In this document: positions 25,428 to 35,973 of the stretch, piece after piece
Numbering within the stretch: the first letter of the stretch is position 1
Layout of the letters: the number at the start of each line of letters is the position of its first letter
Assembly (NCBI RefSeq): GCF_016586165.1
Contig: NZ_BCPR01000022.1
Coordinates: 1-64,000 of the forward strand
From: Dyella sp. EPa41
GTDB lineage: Bacteria > Pseudomonadota > Gammaproteobacteria > Xanthomonadales > Rhodanobacteraceae
Direction: 5' to 3'
Length of the DNA stretch: 64,000 nucleotides
Notes under the pieces: model-generated
What the model saw: only the letters and a program-made list of their open reading frames with translations
Told to the model about the DNA's origin: nothing
Databases searched by the model: none
Made by a program: the position numbers and the translations under genes

Positions 25428-28400
25428 TTAACCACCATCTCCAAACTTGTACGTCAGGCCCACGTAGTACTGGCGCCCGGCGTATTCGAGCTGGTACAGG
25501 CGTGCCGTCGTATCGCCGCCCAGGTACTGGCGCGGCAGCGACTTGGTCAGGTTGATGATCGACGCGGTCACCATCAGGTGCTTGTTGAACTCGTAATCGC
25601 CGTTCAGGTCGATCTGGTTGTACGGCTCCGTGTAGATCGGGAGGCCGGCGGCCAGGCCCTGCATGGTGCGGCCCGTCCAGTTGCTGGTCGCACGCAGCAG
25701 CAGGCCGTTCTTTTCATAGAACAGCGAGACGTTCGCCGCGTACTTGGCGCTGCCGATCAGCTCCGACTTGCCCACCATGGTGTCGCCGAGCGAGACCGGC
25801 GTTTCGTTGGTCTTGTTGAGCGTGTAGTTGGCGATGTAGCCGAAGCCCGAGTTGAAGGTGTGCTGCGTGTAGAGCTCCACGCCCTTGGACGTGCCCGAAC
25901 GGCCGTTGGCGTTGGTGCTGTACTGCATGAAGTTCTCTTCCGTGCCGCCCACGTTCACCGTGATGTTGTTGACGGTGACCGGCACCACGAAGTTCTTCAC
26001 CTTCTTCTCGAACAGGTCGAGGCCGACCACTGCCTCGGGCGCGTAATACCACTCGCCCGCCAGGTCGAACTGCGTCGCCGTGAACGGCTTCAGGTCGGCG
26101 TTGGCGCCACTGCCGTACCAGCCGGGCAGGGGCGCGCCGAACTGCTTGCGGTCGTTGTAATAGGCCTGGGTGTTGTTGGTGAGGTTGCCCAGCTGGGCGA
26201 GGTCGGTGTAGTTGGCGCGGGACATCGCCTGCGAGCCGGCGGCGCGCAGCACGAAGTCGTCGGCAAACGTCCATGCGATGTTGAAGCTCGGCAGGAGCTT
26301 GTTGTAGCGCTTGGAAGTCGACGCATTGGAGTACGTCTGGATCACCGACTGCTCGCGCGGCAGGTACTGGAAGTCGCCCGGTGCGCACGCGCCGCCGCCG
26401 GCGTTCACGCCGCTGGCAGGGCAGATGAGGATGTTGCCGTTCGCATCGTGGTAGTACACCGCGTTGTTGGTGGTGATCTGGTCGGCGACGGTGAGGTCCT
26501 GCTGCGTGCTGACGAATCGCAGGCCCACGTTGCCGCGCAGCGACTCCGTGGCGAAGTTCGCCTGGACATAGGCGGCCGAGATCTTTTCCTGGATCGTCGA
26601 CTTGTCCTCGGGATGGTTGTAGACCACCCGGTCATACGTGGAGTTGAGGTGGTTGTAGTACGCCGGGAAGTTGATCGCCGGGAAGACGCTGTCGTTGTAC
26701 GCCTCGTTGCTGCCGTCGAGCATGCCCGGCAGCAGGAAACCCGCGGGCAGCTGGCCGGCATTGGGGTCGCAGGTCTGGAACTGCGAGGTGGTGCCCTTGC
26801 AGTACCAGCGCAGCTCGTTCTGCTGCTGCTCGGCATGGTTGTCGCGGTACTTCGCGCCGAACTGCAGCGACTGCAGCCAGCTGTTGTCGAAGGCCCAGGT
26901 GAAGTCCAGCTGCGCGAAATTCTGCGAGTTGGTGGTGTTGACCATGTTGGAGCCGGTCGAGCCCAGGTCCACCTGTCCCGCGCCGGCAAGCATGTTCTGC
27001 AGCACTTCCGGCGACGCCGTCAGCGTCGGCTTGCCATTCAGCGTCCAGGCGGCGCCGTTGCTGCCGTCCACCCACTGGCCATTGACGAAATTGCGCGGCT
27101 TGGCAGCCATGCCCAGTTCGATCGACGGACCACCGGTTGCCCAGGTGCGGCCGACGTTGAACGATCCACTGAGGTTGCCGCCGTTGTCCCACTCGCCTTC
27201 GAGGTTGATGGTCTGCGAGGTGGCCTTCTCGACCGAGTAGTTGCCGTTGAGCCACGGGATTTCCGTGGAGCACACGTCCACCGGCTGTCGCGTCGCGCCG
27301 GTAACCGGGTTGGTGATCGAGTTGCACCCGGTGCCCGCCGGCGGAAGCACGTAGTTCGCACCGGTAACGACCGTGTGCGACGGGTCGAACGTCAGGCCAT
27401 TGGGGGCGAGCAGGCGGCCCTGCTGGTCGGCATAGCTGCCGGTGGGCAGGCCCCACTCGGGGACTTCGAGGGTATTGGTGATCTGCGTCTGCTGGCGCTG
27501 GAAGCGGAAGTAGTTGCCCGTCAGCAGGAAATGATCGCTGGGCTTGAACTGCATGGTCGCCTGCGCGCCCTTGGTCTTCAGGTCCAGCTGGTTGCGACTG
27601 GTGGCGAACTGCTGCGGCATCCAGTAGCCCGAATAGCCCTTGCCGGCCTGGTCGACCACGCCGCCGCCGGACCACAGGTCGATGTTGGGCGCCACGTCGG
27701 CGCCGTACGGCTTGCCATGCACGTCGGTAGGCGGCGCGGTGCAGGTCGCGTGGTCGGTACAGTCGTTGGACCACCAGTGCCAGCTCGATGCGTTGGCGGT
27801 GTAATCGACATCGCGACGCTTCTGGTACGAGCCCGCGAGCAGCACGCCGAAGGTCTCGTCCTTGTTCTTCCACGACCACAGGGCAGAGCCTTGCGGGGTG
27901 ATCCTGCTGCTGTTGTCCGAGCCTGCGGCGTTGATCGAGACGAAGCCGTCATTGGCCTTCATTTCGAGTGGACGGCGCGTGCGCAGGTCGACGTTGCCGC
28001 CGATGCCGCCTTCGTCCAGGCGCGCCTCGAGGCTCTTGTAGAGCTTGATGTCCGAGAACATGTTGGCGGGCATCAGCGTGTAGTTGAACGAACGCGTCAG
28101 GCTGGCCGACGTGTCGGCCGACGCGACGTAGTTGCCGTTCAACTCGGTGAGCGTCAGCTCGGGCGCGAGGCCGCGGATGCTGACCGTCTTGCCTTCGCCC
28201 GATTCGCGGGTGATGACCACGCCAGGCACGTGCGCGAGTGCGTCAGCGATGTTCTTGGCGGGAAACTGCGCGATGTTCTGCGCGTTGATCACCTCGACGA
28301 TGGAATTGGAATCGCGCTTGTCCTGCATGTTCTGGTCGACCGACTGGCGGAAGCTCGTGACGACGACGGTTCCCAGGGTCTTTGCCTCGTCGGCCTTTTC

Positions 28401-28598
28401 CTTGGCGGTCTTCTGGTCGGCCGGCTTGGATTTGGCGGACTCGGTGGCTTGCCCCGACGTCGTCGTCGGGGTTGCGGCAGGCGCCGGCGCCTGCTGGGCG
28501 AAGGCCGTCGCCGGTGTGCCCAGGCAGCCACCCAGGATGGCCAGGGTAAGAGCTGCGTACAACGGCTTGCGCGTGGATGCGTGTGGCAGGTAAGTCAT
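25428..28598 (-). CDS. TonB-dependent receptor, carbohydrate-uptake type
   Basis: A 1056-residue outer-membrane TonB-dependent transporter. A signal peptide (1-34, ending TAFAQ) is followed by a Pro/Ala-rich stretch and an acidic/lysine stretch. The TonB-box-like TVVVTS lies near residue 75. The plug domain carries SIVEVINAQNIAQFPAKNIADALAHVPGV, SIRGLAPELTLTELNG and GGIGGNVDLRTRRPL. The 22-strand barrel ends in YVGLTYKFGDGG. This large plug/barrel style is typical of xanthomonad and Caulobacter receptors for complex sugars. GGGGAGAAAAAC precedes the ATG. It is followed by the GH92 alpha-mannosidase, so mannose-containing oligosaccharides are the likely cargo (inference). A LacI-type palindrome lies about 110 bp upstream of the start. 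Confidence 0.92.
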   Translation of the reverse strand: MTYLPHASTRKPLYAALTLAILGGCLGTPATAFAQQAPAPAATPTTTSGQATESAKSKPADQKTAKEKADEAKTLGTVVVTSFRQSVDQNMQDKRDSNSIVEVINAQNIAQFPAKNIADALAHVPGVVITRESGEGKTVSIRGLAPELTLTELNGNYVASADTSASLTRSFNYTLMPANMFSDIKLYKSLEARLDEGGIGGNVDLRTRRPLEMKANDGFVSINAAGSDNSSRITPQGSALWSWKNKDETFGVLLAGSYQKRRDVDYTANASSWHWWSNDCTDHATCTAPPTDVHGKPYGADVAPNIDLWSGGGVVDQAGKGYSGYWMPQQFATSRNQLDLKTKGAQATMQFKPSDHFLLTGNYFRFQRQQTQITNTLEVPEWGLPTGSYADQQGRLLAPNGLTFDPSHTVVTGANYVLPPAGTGCNSITNPVTGATRQPVDVCSTEIPWLNGNYSVEKATSQTINLEGEWDNGGNLSGSFNVGRTWATGGPSIELGMAAKPRNFVNGQWVDGSNGAAWTLNGKPTLTASPEVLQNMLAGAGQVDLGSTGSNMVNTTNSQNFAQLDFTWAFDNSWLQSLQFGAKYRDNHAEQQQNELRWYCKGTTSQFQTCDPNAGQLPAGFLLPGMLDGSNEAYNDSVFPAINFPAYYNHLNSTYDRVVYNHPEDKSTIQEKISAAYVQANFATESLRGNVGLRFVSTQQDLTVADQITTNNAVYYHDANGNILICPASGVNAGGGACAPGDFQYLPREQSVIQTYSNASTSKRYNKLLPSFNIAWTFADDFVLRAAGSQAMSRANYTDLAQLGNLTNNTQAYYNDRKQFGAPLPGWYGSGANADLKPFTATQFDLAGEWYYAPEAVVGLDLFEKKVKNFVVPVTVNNITVNVGGTEENFMQYSTNANGRSGTSKGVELYTQHTFNSGFGYIANYTLNKTNETPVSLGDTMVGKSELIGSAKYAANVSLFYEKNGLLLRATSNWTGRTMQGLAAGLPIYTEPYNQIDLNGDYEFNKHLMVTASIINLTKSLPRQYLGGDTTARLYQLEYAGRQYYVGLTYKFGDGG

Positions 28599-28707
28599 GT
28601 TTTTCTCCCCATACTTTTGATGTGCGCCCTTCTACTGCGGTCGGCGCGGTGATCCCCCGTTTGATCACTGCTTGGTCTTCATGCCGAAGGCGTCCTCCTG
28701 TCCTGGA

Positions 28708-28722
28708 TTGGATCGATCTAAA
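28708..28722. promoter_or_regulatory. LacI-type operator, copy 1
   Basis: TTGGATCGATCTAAA, a near-perfect palindrome centred on CG (one mismatch within TTRGATCGATCTAA), lies 110 bp upstream of the TonB receptor start. An identical copy is at 29231 and a perfect-palindrome copy at 50613. Even-length palindromes with a central CG are typical LacI/GalR-family sites. Confidence 0.65.
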
Positions 28723-29230
28723 TTTCTGATGAGCGAAAGGGTGCGAGGCATTTCCTGGACGGAAGCTCAGAACCCGGGAAGGGCGGTTGCGAACATGCGT
28801 GCGCCGCGGCGCAGGGATGCGGCGTGATCGGCCATCACCTGGCCGGTGGTGGGCGAATGGATACGGTCGAGGCGATGCTCTCGCGTGGCGCCGCGCCGGG
28901 TTTCGCTCATCGATGCATGGCCGCGCGATCGTCGAGCGACAGCCGGCGTGGATAGGCCAGGGGCGGCGTGGTGCGTTTCGCTGTCGACATGGCGACAACG
29001 GCTCGGGCAGCAGCGCGCCGGCGTCCCCACAGACGAAGGCGCGCGTGCCGCGCCGAAGTGCGCGAATGGAACACGGACGATTTTTGGTTTCATGCGGCGG
29101 CTTCCCAACTCCACATCAACCCATCCGGCGCGAGGGGGAGCCCGCACGACGACAGTGCGCCGTACACGTGCCCATCCCGCACCAGCCCTCAGATCCTCCT
29201 GGCCGGATGTGATGTGACTCACGCTCGGCT

Positions 29231-29245
29231 TTGGATCGATCTAAA
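29231..29245. promoter_or_regulatory. LacI-type operator, copy 2
   Basis: TTGGATCGATCTAAA, identical over 15 bases and in the same orientation as the copy at 28708. It is 425 bp upstream of the GH2 start. With copy 1 it could support DNA looping by a tetrameric regulator, or it may serve the GH2 promoter. Confidence 0.6.
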
Positions 29246-29593
29246 CCCCTGGTGGCGCAAATTAAGACGCCGAACACGCAAGCTGTCACGCTGCGCCGCA
29301 AAAACACCGCTTCGAGCGGCTGGGCGCTGCCTCGACGGTATTCTCGAAATGCCTGCGGGTCCGCGACTTCTTACCCGTGCCCGGCTGTAGGGAAGGTAAG
29401 CGGCCTGAGCCTGGCGCCGGCGCGCGGGTCCTCGCCGTGCCGTGCGTGGCGATCTTGCAGTGTGGGTCGAACCGCACGGGAAGTCGTCGACGGCATGCGC
29501 CCCGCGTGGCGTTGCGTCCCGATGGGCGAACGCCGGTTCGTTTCATCGGCGACGCGGGGCCGTTCACCGCAGCTCACGATCGGGCTTGCATAT

Positions 29594-29612
29594 TTGTCCG
29601 ACAATCGGACAA
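29594..29612. promoter_or_regulatory. GntR (FadR-subfamily)-type operator upstream of GH2
   Basis: TTGTCCGACAATCGGACAA holds an 8-bp inverted repeat (TTGTCCGA / TCGGACAA, 3-bp spacer). Nested in it, TTGTCCGACAA is itself a palindrome fitting the FadR-subfamily signature TNGTNNNACNA. It is 58 bp upstream of the GH2 start, a good position for promoter control. No GntR gene lies in this window. Confidence 0.55.
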
Positions 29613-29669
29613 CCTAGAAGAGCGCGGCGCGTGGCGCCGCTTCATGCGAAGCCGATAAGGGAAGGGCGG

Positions 29670-31535
<1,866 letters not shown>

Positions 31536-31552
31536 GGCTGGCGCACGGCGAG

Positions 31553-31570
31553 ACGGCCGGCCTGCCGTCC
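31553..31570. terminator. Hairpin between convergent GH2 and ThDP-enzyme genes
   Basis: GACGGC and GCCGTC form a 6-bp stem with a six-base loop in the 85-bp gap between convergent genes. There is no T tract, so any terminator function is weak. Confidence 0.25.
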
Positions 31571-31620
31571 CGCCGTGCGATCCGCGGCACCAGGGTCGCG
31601 TGGTATCCGTGCCGTGTTGA

Positions 31621-33276
31621 TTATTGGATGTCGACCTGTGATCGAAGGTTGGCCAGTTCGTCGATCAACACGCGGATGTTTTCGCTGTAGTCCACCGGCA
31701 CCGTGACCAAGTGCACGCCGCCAGCCTGGAAGGCAGCTTCCAGCGTCGGCAGGAACGCGTCGGCCGATCCGATCCGATGCCCGTGGGCGCCATAGGCCTT
31801 GGCGTACGTCACGAAGTCGGGATTGCCGAAACTCATGCCGTAATCCTTGAAGCCATCCACGGCCTGCTTCCAGCGGATCATGCCGTAAGCGCTGTCTTCG
31901 ATGATCAACACGACCAAGTCGAGCCCGAGGCGTACGGCGGTTTCGAGCTCCTGGCTGTTCATCATGAAGCCACCGTCCCCGCAAACGGCCATGACGCGCC
32001 GATCCGGGTGCAGCATCTTCGCGGCGATGGCCGAGGGCAGGCCGGCGCCCATGGTGGCAAGCGCGTTGTCGAGCAGCAGCGTATTGGCCGTGTAGGTGCG
32101 ATAGCCGCGCGCGAACCAGATCTTGTACATGCCGTTGTCCAGGCAGACGATGCCATCGTCCGGCATCGCCCGGCGCACATCGTGCACGATGCGTTGCGGC
32201 AACAGGGGAAAGGCCGACGAGTCGTTCGATGCATTGATGCGCTCGAGAATGCTCTGGCGAAGCGCAAGCATGTCGGGGACCGCCTTTACCCGCCCGGCAA
32301 GCCGGTCGGCCAGCGCGGCGACATTGGCGCCGATATCGCCGACCAGCTCGGCATCGGGATAGAACACTTGCTCCACATGGGCGGATTCGTAGCCGATGTG
32401 GATCACCTTGGGGCCGCCGGTGGCCTTGCCCATCAGGAACGGCGGTTTCTCCACCGTGTCGTGGCCGATGGCGATCACCAGGTCCGCGCGCGCGATCGCC
32501 AGATGGATGTAGTCGTGCTCCGAAAGCGCCGCCGTGCCAAGGTAAAGGTTCGAGCCGCCCGTGACGGCGCCTTTGCCCATCTGCGTGTTGAAGAAGGGAA
32601 TCTGCAGCCGGCGCACGAAATCCGAAAGCGGCTCGACCAGCCGGGGGCGATTGCCGGCGGCGCCCACCATGATGATCGGGCAGGATGCCTTGAGTATCAT
32701 CTGCGCCACCTGCTCCACGGCACCGGGGCTCGCCACGGGCGCATCGACAGGGTGTGGCGGCACCGGCCGCACGTCGGCTTCTTCCACGGCGATGTCTTCG
32801 GGCAGCTCCAGGTGTACGGGTCCCGGGCGCTCTTCGCTTGCCACGCGAAAGGCATCGCGCACGAGTGCGGGGATGGACGAGGCGGAGACGATCTGCCGTG
32901 TCATCTTGGTCAGCGGGCGCATCGATCCCACCACGTCCACGATCTGGAAGCGCGCCTGCCGCGCACTCTTGATCGCCTTCTGTCCGGTGATGATCACCAT
33001 GGGCATCGCACCCAGGTGCGCGTACGCGGCGCCGGTGGTGAAGTTCAGCGCACCCGGGCCCAGCGTGGACAGGCAAACGCCCGGACGCCCGGTGAGGCGA
33101 CCATGCGTGGCGGCCATGAATGCCGCGGCCTGCTCATGCCGGGTCAGCACGAGCTCGATCCCGGACGTCCTCAGCGACTCGACGAAGTCGAGATTCTCCT
33201 CGCCTGGGATGCCGAAGATCCGCTCGACGCCTTCATTCTCCAGCGCCGCAACCAGTAGATCCGAGCCTTTCGCCAT
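31621..33276 (-). CDS. Acetolactate synthase-like thiamine diphosphate enzyme
   Basis: A 551-residue ThDP-dependent enzyme resembling catabolic acetolactate synthase (two pyruvate to acetolactate plus CO2). The N-terminal PYR domain has the ThDP-activating glutamate in RHEQAAAFMA and the segment LGPGALN. The central domain spans about 190-330. The C-terminal PP domain shows the GDG..N cofactor motif in CGDGGFMMNSQELETAVRLGL. The text AYGMIRWKQAVDGFKDYGMSFGNPDFV is characteristic of the acetolactate-synthase branch. No regulatory small subunit or acetolactate decarboxylase gene is adjacent, which fits a stand-alone catabolic enzyme or another alpha-keto acid carboligase. GAGG lies about ten bases before the ATG. 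It follows a small conserved-looking gene by 29 bp in the same orientation. Confidence 0.82.
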   Translation of the reverse strand: MAKGSDLLVAALENEGVERIFGIPGEENLDFVESLRTSGIELVLTRHEQAAAFMAATHGRLTGRPGVCLSTLGPGALNFTTGAAYAHLGAMPMVIITGQKAIKSARQARFQIVDVVGSMRPLTKMTRQIVSASSIPALVRDAFRVASEERPGPVHLELPEDIAVEEADVRPVPPHPVDAPVASPGAVEQVAQMILKASCPIIMVGAAGNRPRLVEPLSDFVRRLQIPFFNTQMGKGAVTGGSNLYLGTAALSEHDYIHLAIARADLVIAIGHDTVEKPPFLMGKATGGPKVIHIGYESAHVEQVFYPDAELVGDIGANVAALADRLAGRVKAVPDMLALRQSILERINASNDSSAFPLLPQRIVHDVRRAMPDDGIVCLDNGMYKIWFARGYRTYTANTLLLDNALATMGAGLPSAIAAKMLHPDRRVMAVCGDGGFMMNSQELETAVRLGLDLVVLIIEDSAYGMIRWKQAVDGFKDYGMSFGNPDFVTYAKAYGAHGHRIGSADAFLPTLEAAFQAGGVHLVTVPVDYSENIRVLIDELANLRSQVDIQ

Positions 33277-33305
33277 GTCGCGTTACCTCAGTGGCTTTCG
33301 TTGCA

Positions 33306-33554
33306 TCAATAATGGAGATTCAACTCGGGGACCTGGCTGCGATTGAGTTCATACAGGTCCTGGAATTCTTCCTCCGTCAGCTCGTCGGGCGCATAGACGG
33401 CGACGCTGTCCCAGACGCGATCGGTGGGCTTGGGCTGCCGGGGCCCGCCGCGAAGAGAAAAAACGATGCCGTCTTTTTCCAGGAGCTCGGGCGCCTCGTC
33501 CCGTTTCTCCGTTTTGACGACATGCGGCCCGACCAGGTAGATGATGGAAATCAC
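33306..33554 (-). CDS. Small protein of unknown function (82 residues)
   Basis: An 82-residue soluble, acidic protein. I do not recognise its family. It begins ISIIYLVGPHVVKTEKRDEAPELLEKDG, has a basic/proline patch (RGGPRQPKPTDR), and ends in an acidic helix (APDELTEEEFQDLYELNRSQ). There is no signal peptide and no cysteine. Support for a real gene is good: GTG at 33554 is preceded by a near-perfect AGGAGG with five-base spacing, and composition is protein-like rather than arginine-rich. It sits 29 bp upstream of the acetolactate-synthase-like gene and is probably co-transcribed with it. Confidence 0.7.
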   Translation of the reverse strand: MISIIYLVGPHVVKTEKRDEAPELLEKDGIVFSLRGGPRQPKPTDRVWDSVAVYAPDELTEEEFQDLYELNRSQVPELNLHY

Positions 33555-33665
33555 GATGTCCTCCTGTGTAAGCCTCCGCAGACCCTGAGCCTGCGCAGTG
33601 GGGTGTTCGCTGGCGATTCGTGTCGCCTTTGCATCGCTTGTCCCGCGTGAGGCAGGGCCCGGCCT

Positions 33666-34055
33666 TCAGGCGGAGGGCTCCTGCCCGGCCCATGGCGCAC
33701 GCCAGGCGGGTGCATCGAACGGATCAGCGAAATATTGGGTTTCACGGGCCACCTTTCCATCCTGAAATTCCATGATGCTGACCGTGTATGTCGATTTGTC
33801 CAGGTACTGGATGACGTACTCGGTGACCCAGAGATGGTTTTCTCCCACGATGCGGCGGACGGTGAACCCGGAGGGTTTGCCTGGGTGATGGCTTCGCAGG
33901 GCCTGCAAGTTCGCGCGGCCGTGGATGATCTCGCCGGACTGCGGATAACGGCATATCACGTCATCGCGATAGATGTCATGCTCCTTCGCCTGGTCGCCCG
34001 CGGCTGACGCCGCCCAATGCTGCTCGATCGCCGCCCTGATGTCCTGCACGCTCAC
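33666..34055 (-). CDS. NTF2-like (SnoaL-type) protein
   Basis: A protein of about 129 residues with the nuclear-transport-factor-2-like cone fold. A first helix IRAAIEQHWAASAAGDQ is followed by DDVICRYPQSGEIIHGRANLQALRSHHP, then strands WVTEYVIQYLDKSTYTVSIMEFQDGKVARETQYFADPF. The last piece is the standard SnoaL-like ending. Such small proteins are isomerases, hydrolases or binding subunits; no catalytic residue can be assigned here. The frame is open far upstream, but GTG 34055 fits the domain start and has AGGGAAAG upstream. Its stop is 111 bp before the 82-residue gene in the same orientation, so a shared transcript is possible. Confidence 0.75.
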   Translation of the reverse strand: MSVQDIRAAIEQHWAASAAGDQAKEHDIYRDDVICRYPQSGEIIHGRANLQALRSHHPGKPSGFTVRRIVGENHLWVTEYVIQYLDKSTYTVSIMEFQDGKVARETQYFADPFDAPAWRAPWAGQEPSA

Positions 34056-34418
34056 GGCAGGCTTTCCCTGTGGTTGGACGCCGGCGCGGCGGCGCGGACG
34101 CCGTTCGATGCTGGAGCACCATATCTGCTTGGCATGGCGGTATCGATTGGCCTGGCAGGGTTGACGTCGACCGTGACGGTGGATGCGCTGTGCTGGCGCA
34201 TCGATGGTTCCGCACATTGCAGCATGACCGGAGTGAGTGCTTCGTCGACTCCGCTTTCCCGCGCGCCAGGCTCGGTCATGCAAGGTGTCGCTCGCGATGG
34301 TCGTAGTACCATCCGGGCAAGGCGCGACGGCCCTCGCGATGAACCGGCTCACGCCACGACCGGCGCATGGTGATCGGGCGTGCATCGGGCGGCGCCGGGC
34401 AAAAAGGAAACCATCGCG
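34056..34418. other. 363-bp divergent intergenic region
   Basis: This lies between the minus-strand NTF2-like gene and the plus-strand DNA glycosylase. It must hold both promoters, but no convincing -35/-10 pair, palindrome or hairpin was recognised. Confidence 0.4.
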
Positions 34419-35036
34419 ATGCGTAGCCGTGCCGATCGAGGTGCCTTCTGGCCGGGAAGGCCGGTACCTAGGGCGTTCTTCGAACGGCCTGCAACCACGG
34501 TCGCGCCTCAATTGCTCAACAAGGTCCTGGCCTGCGCCGACGGCCGCTCGGGCAGGATCGTGGAGGTCGAGGCCTATGCGGGGCCGGTTGATCCCGCCGC
34601 CCATACCTATCGCGGCAAGACGCCAAGAAACGCCGTGATGTTCGGCCCGCCCGGGCACATGTATGTCTACTTCACCTACGGCATGCACTGGTGCTGCAAT
34701 TGCGTGTGCAGGCCGGCGGGCGAGGGCGTGCTGATCCGGGCGCTCGAACCGCTGCACGGGCTGGAGCGGATGCAGGAGTCACGGCCCGTCGGGACGGCGC
34801 GTCGCGACTTGTGCCGCGGACCGGCGCGGCTGACCCAGGCGCTTGGCATCACCGGGGCGCAAAACGGCATCGACCTGGTCACGGGGCGCGACGGCTTTGC
34901 CGTCCTGGATGACAGCGTGGCGCCACCTGACGGCGTGACGGGCACGCCCCGCGTCGGGATCAGGGTGGGCGTCGAGTTGCCATGGCGTTGGCGGGTGCCG
35001 AACAGCCGTTACGTGTCCGGCCCCATCAACCGATGA
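34419..35036 (+). CDS. 3-methyladenine DNA glycosylase (MPG/AAG family)
   Basis: A 205-residue base-excision repair enzyme that removes alkylated purines from DNA. Family features are all visible: FERPATTVAPQLLNKVL at the N-terminus, IVEVEAYAGPVDPAAHTYRGKTPRN with the catalytic glutamate in VEAY, MFGPPGHMYVYFTYGMHWCCN, GEGVLIRALEPLHG, and CRGPARLTQALGI. Length is normal for bacterial members. ATG 34419 is preferred over an upstream GTG because AAAAAGGA lies about ten bases before it. It is a single gene between unrelated neighbours and ends 46 bp from a convergent sulfotransferase gene. The function call is secure. Confidence 0.93.
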   Translation: MRSRADRGAFWPGRPVPRAFFERPATTVAPQLLNKVLACADGRSGRIVEVEAYAGPVDPAAHTYRGKTPRNAVMFGPPGHMYVYFTYGMHWCCNCVCRPAGEGVLIRALEPLHGLERMQESRPVGTARRDLCRGPARLTQALGITGAQNGIDLVTGRDGFAVLDDSVAPPDGVTGTPRVGIRVGVELPWRWRVPNSRYVSGPINR

Positions 35037-35082
35037 GCGGAACGCCACCATGCGCGTCATCCGTCGAGGCAACCAGGCGCCC

Positions 35083-35928
35083 TTAGACGATACGCACCTG
35101 GTTGACGTTGTTCTTCGGATCCATCCAGAACGCCTCATTCGCGAACCGCCCGAAGATCTCCCGCGGCAGGATGGGCTGGCGCTCGATCGATTCCACCTTG
35201 GGCCGGACGGCATGCAGGCCCGGCATACCGACGCGGGCATCGAACTCGTCGGCGTGGTATTCGATATGGTCGAAGTCGTGCTCGAACCAGGGTTCGTCGA
35301 GGAACTGGTAGACGGCCCGCACGGCGGTCGCCGGGTCGCTCACCAGGCTCTCGTAGGTCAGCATGAGCAGGTGATCTTGCGCGTAAGGGCCGTAGAAGGC
35401 CTCCTTGGTGGCCTGGTAGGCAAAGCCGACCATGCCGCGCGGATCGGTCATGGCCTCGACGCGCGAATACACCGTGGTATTGGTGTCGAAGCGAAACACC
35501 TTGCTTACGCTGACGGGTTGCCTGCGCACCAGGCGCTCCATGCTGTCCAGCACCCATGCCAGGTGACGCACGCACGCAATGACCTTGACGCCGGGAAACA
35601 GCGTGTCGAGCAGCTGCATCCGGCTGCACCAGAGTCGGCTGGTGTCGAATATCACGCTGGCGCCCGGCTGGACCGAGTAGAAGTTCTCGACCAGCCCGCG
35701 CAACAGCGCAACGCGCTGCTCGTCGGAGACATCGAATGAAAAATCGTTCTTGCTGCTGGCTTCGGCAATCACCACGCCCATGATGTCCGCCAGCGGACTG
35801 GTCATGCCGGCGCGAAAGCGCGGGTTCTGGTTGAGAATGGCGGCAAGCAGCGTGGTGCCGGAGCGCGGCAGCCCGGAAATGAAGTGGAACTTCCTTGGCG
35901 GGTTGCTGGCGTCTGGCATGGCTGGCAT
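35083..35928 (-). CDS. Sulfotransferase family protein
   Basis: A 281-residue cytoplasmic PAPS-dependent sulfotransferase-fold protein. The PAPS 5'-phosphosulfate loop is FISGLPRSGTTLLAAIL (residues about 15-31). The 3'-phosphate-binding region is in IACVRHLAWVLDSMERLV. The C-terminal half contains YESLVSDPATAVRAVYQFLDEPW, typical of bacterial Sulfotransfer family proteins. The start has a strong GAGGAG eight bases upstream. It is upstream of nothing obviously related: LacI lies behind it on the same strand with a 45-bp gap on the other side. Acceptor is unknown. A second, TPR-fused member occurs at 50938-52545. Confidence 0.85.
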   Translation of the reverse strand: MPAMPDASNPPRKFHFISGLPRSGTTLLAAILNQNPRFRAGMTSPLADIMGVVIAEASSKNDFSFDVSDEQRVALLRGLVENFYSVQPGASVIFDTSRLWCSRMQLLDTLFPGVKVIACVRHLAWVLDSMERLVRRQPVSVSKVFRFDTNTTVYSRVEAMTDPRGMVGFAYQATKEAFYGPYAQDHLLMLTYESLVSDPATAVRAVYQFLDEPWFEHDFDHIEYHADEFDARVGMPGLHAVRPKVESIERQPILPREIFGRFANEAFWMDPKNNVNQVRIV

Positions 35929-35973
35929 GTGGCACTCCTCTCGATCGATGGCGTGGACGGCAGAAGGTCTCGC

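Larger units (their letters stand above)
28599..29669. other. 1071-bp gene-free divergent regulatory region
   Basis: Between the divergent TonB receptor and GH2 genes I see no credible coding sequence. Open frames here are arginine-rich and lack ribosome-binding sites. It contains three operator-like sites: two identical 15-bp copies of TTGGATCGATCTAAA (28708-28722 and 29231-29245, same orientation, 523 bp apart) and TTGTCCGACAATCGGACAA (29594-29612). An undetected small RNA cannot be excluded. Confidence 0.6.

Noticed and set aside
25113-28652. Long plus-strand open frame (1179 codons)
   Set aside because: It is antisense to the TonB receptor, with low-complexity valine/arginine composition and no ribosome-binding site; the receptor on the other strand has clear motifs.
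28767-29222. Possible 151-codon minus-strand gene in the 1.07-kb gap
   Set aside because: Arginine-rich, no ribosome-binding site, no recognisable motif, and competing open frames on both strands.
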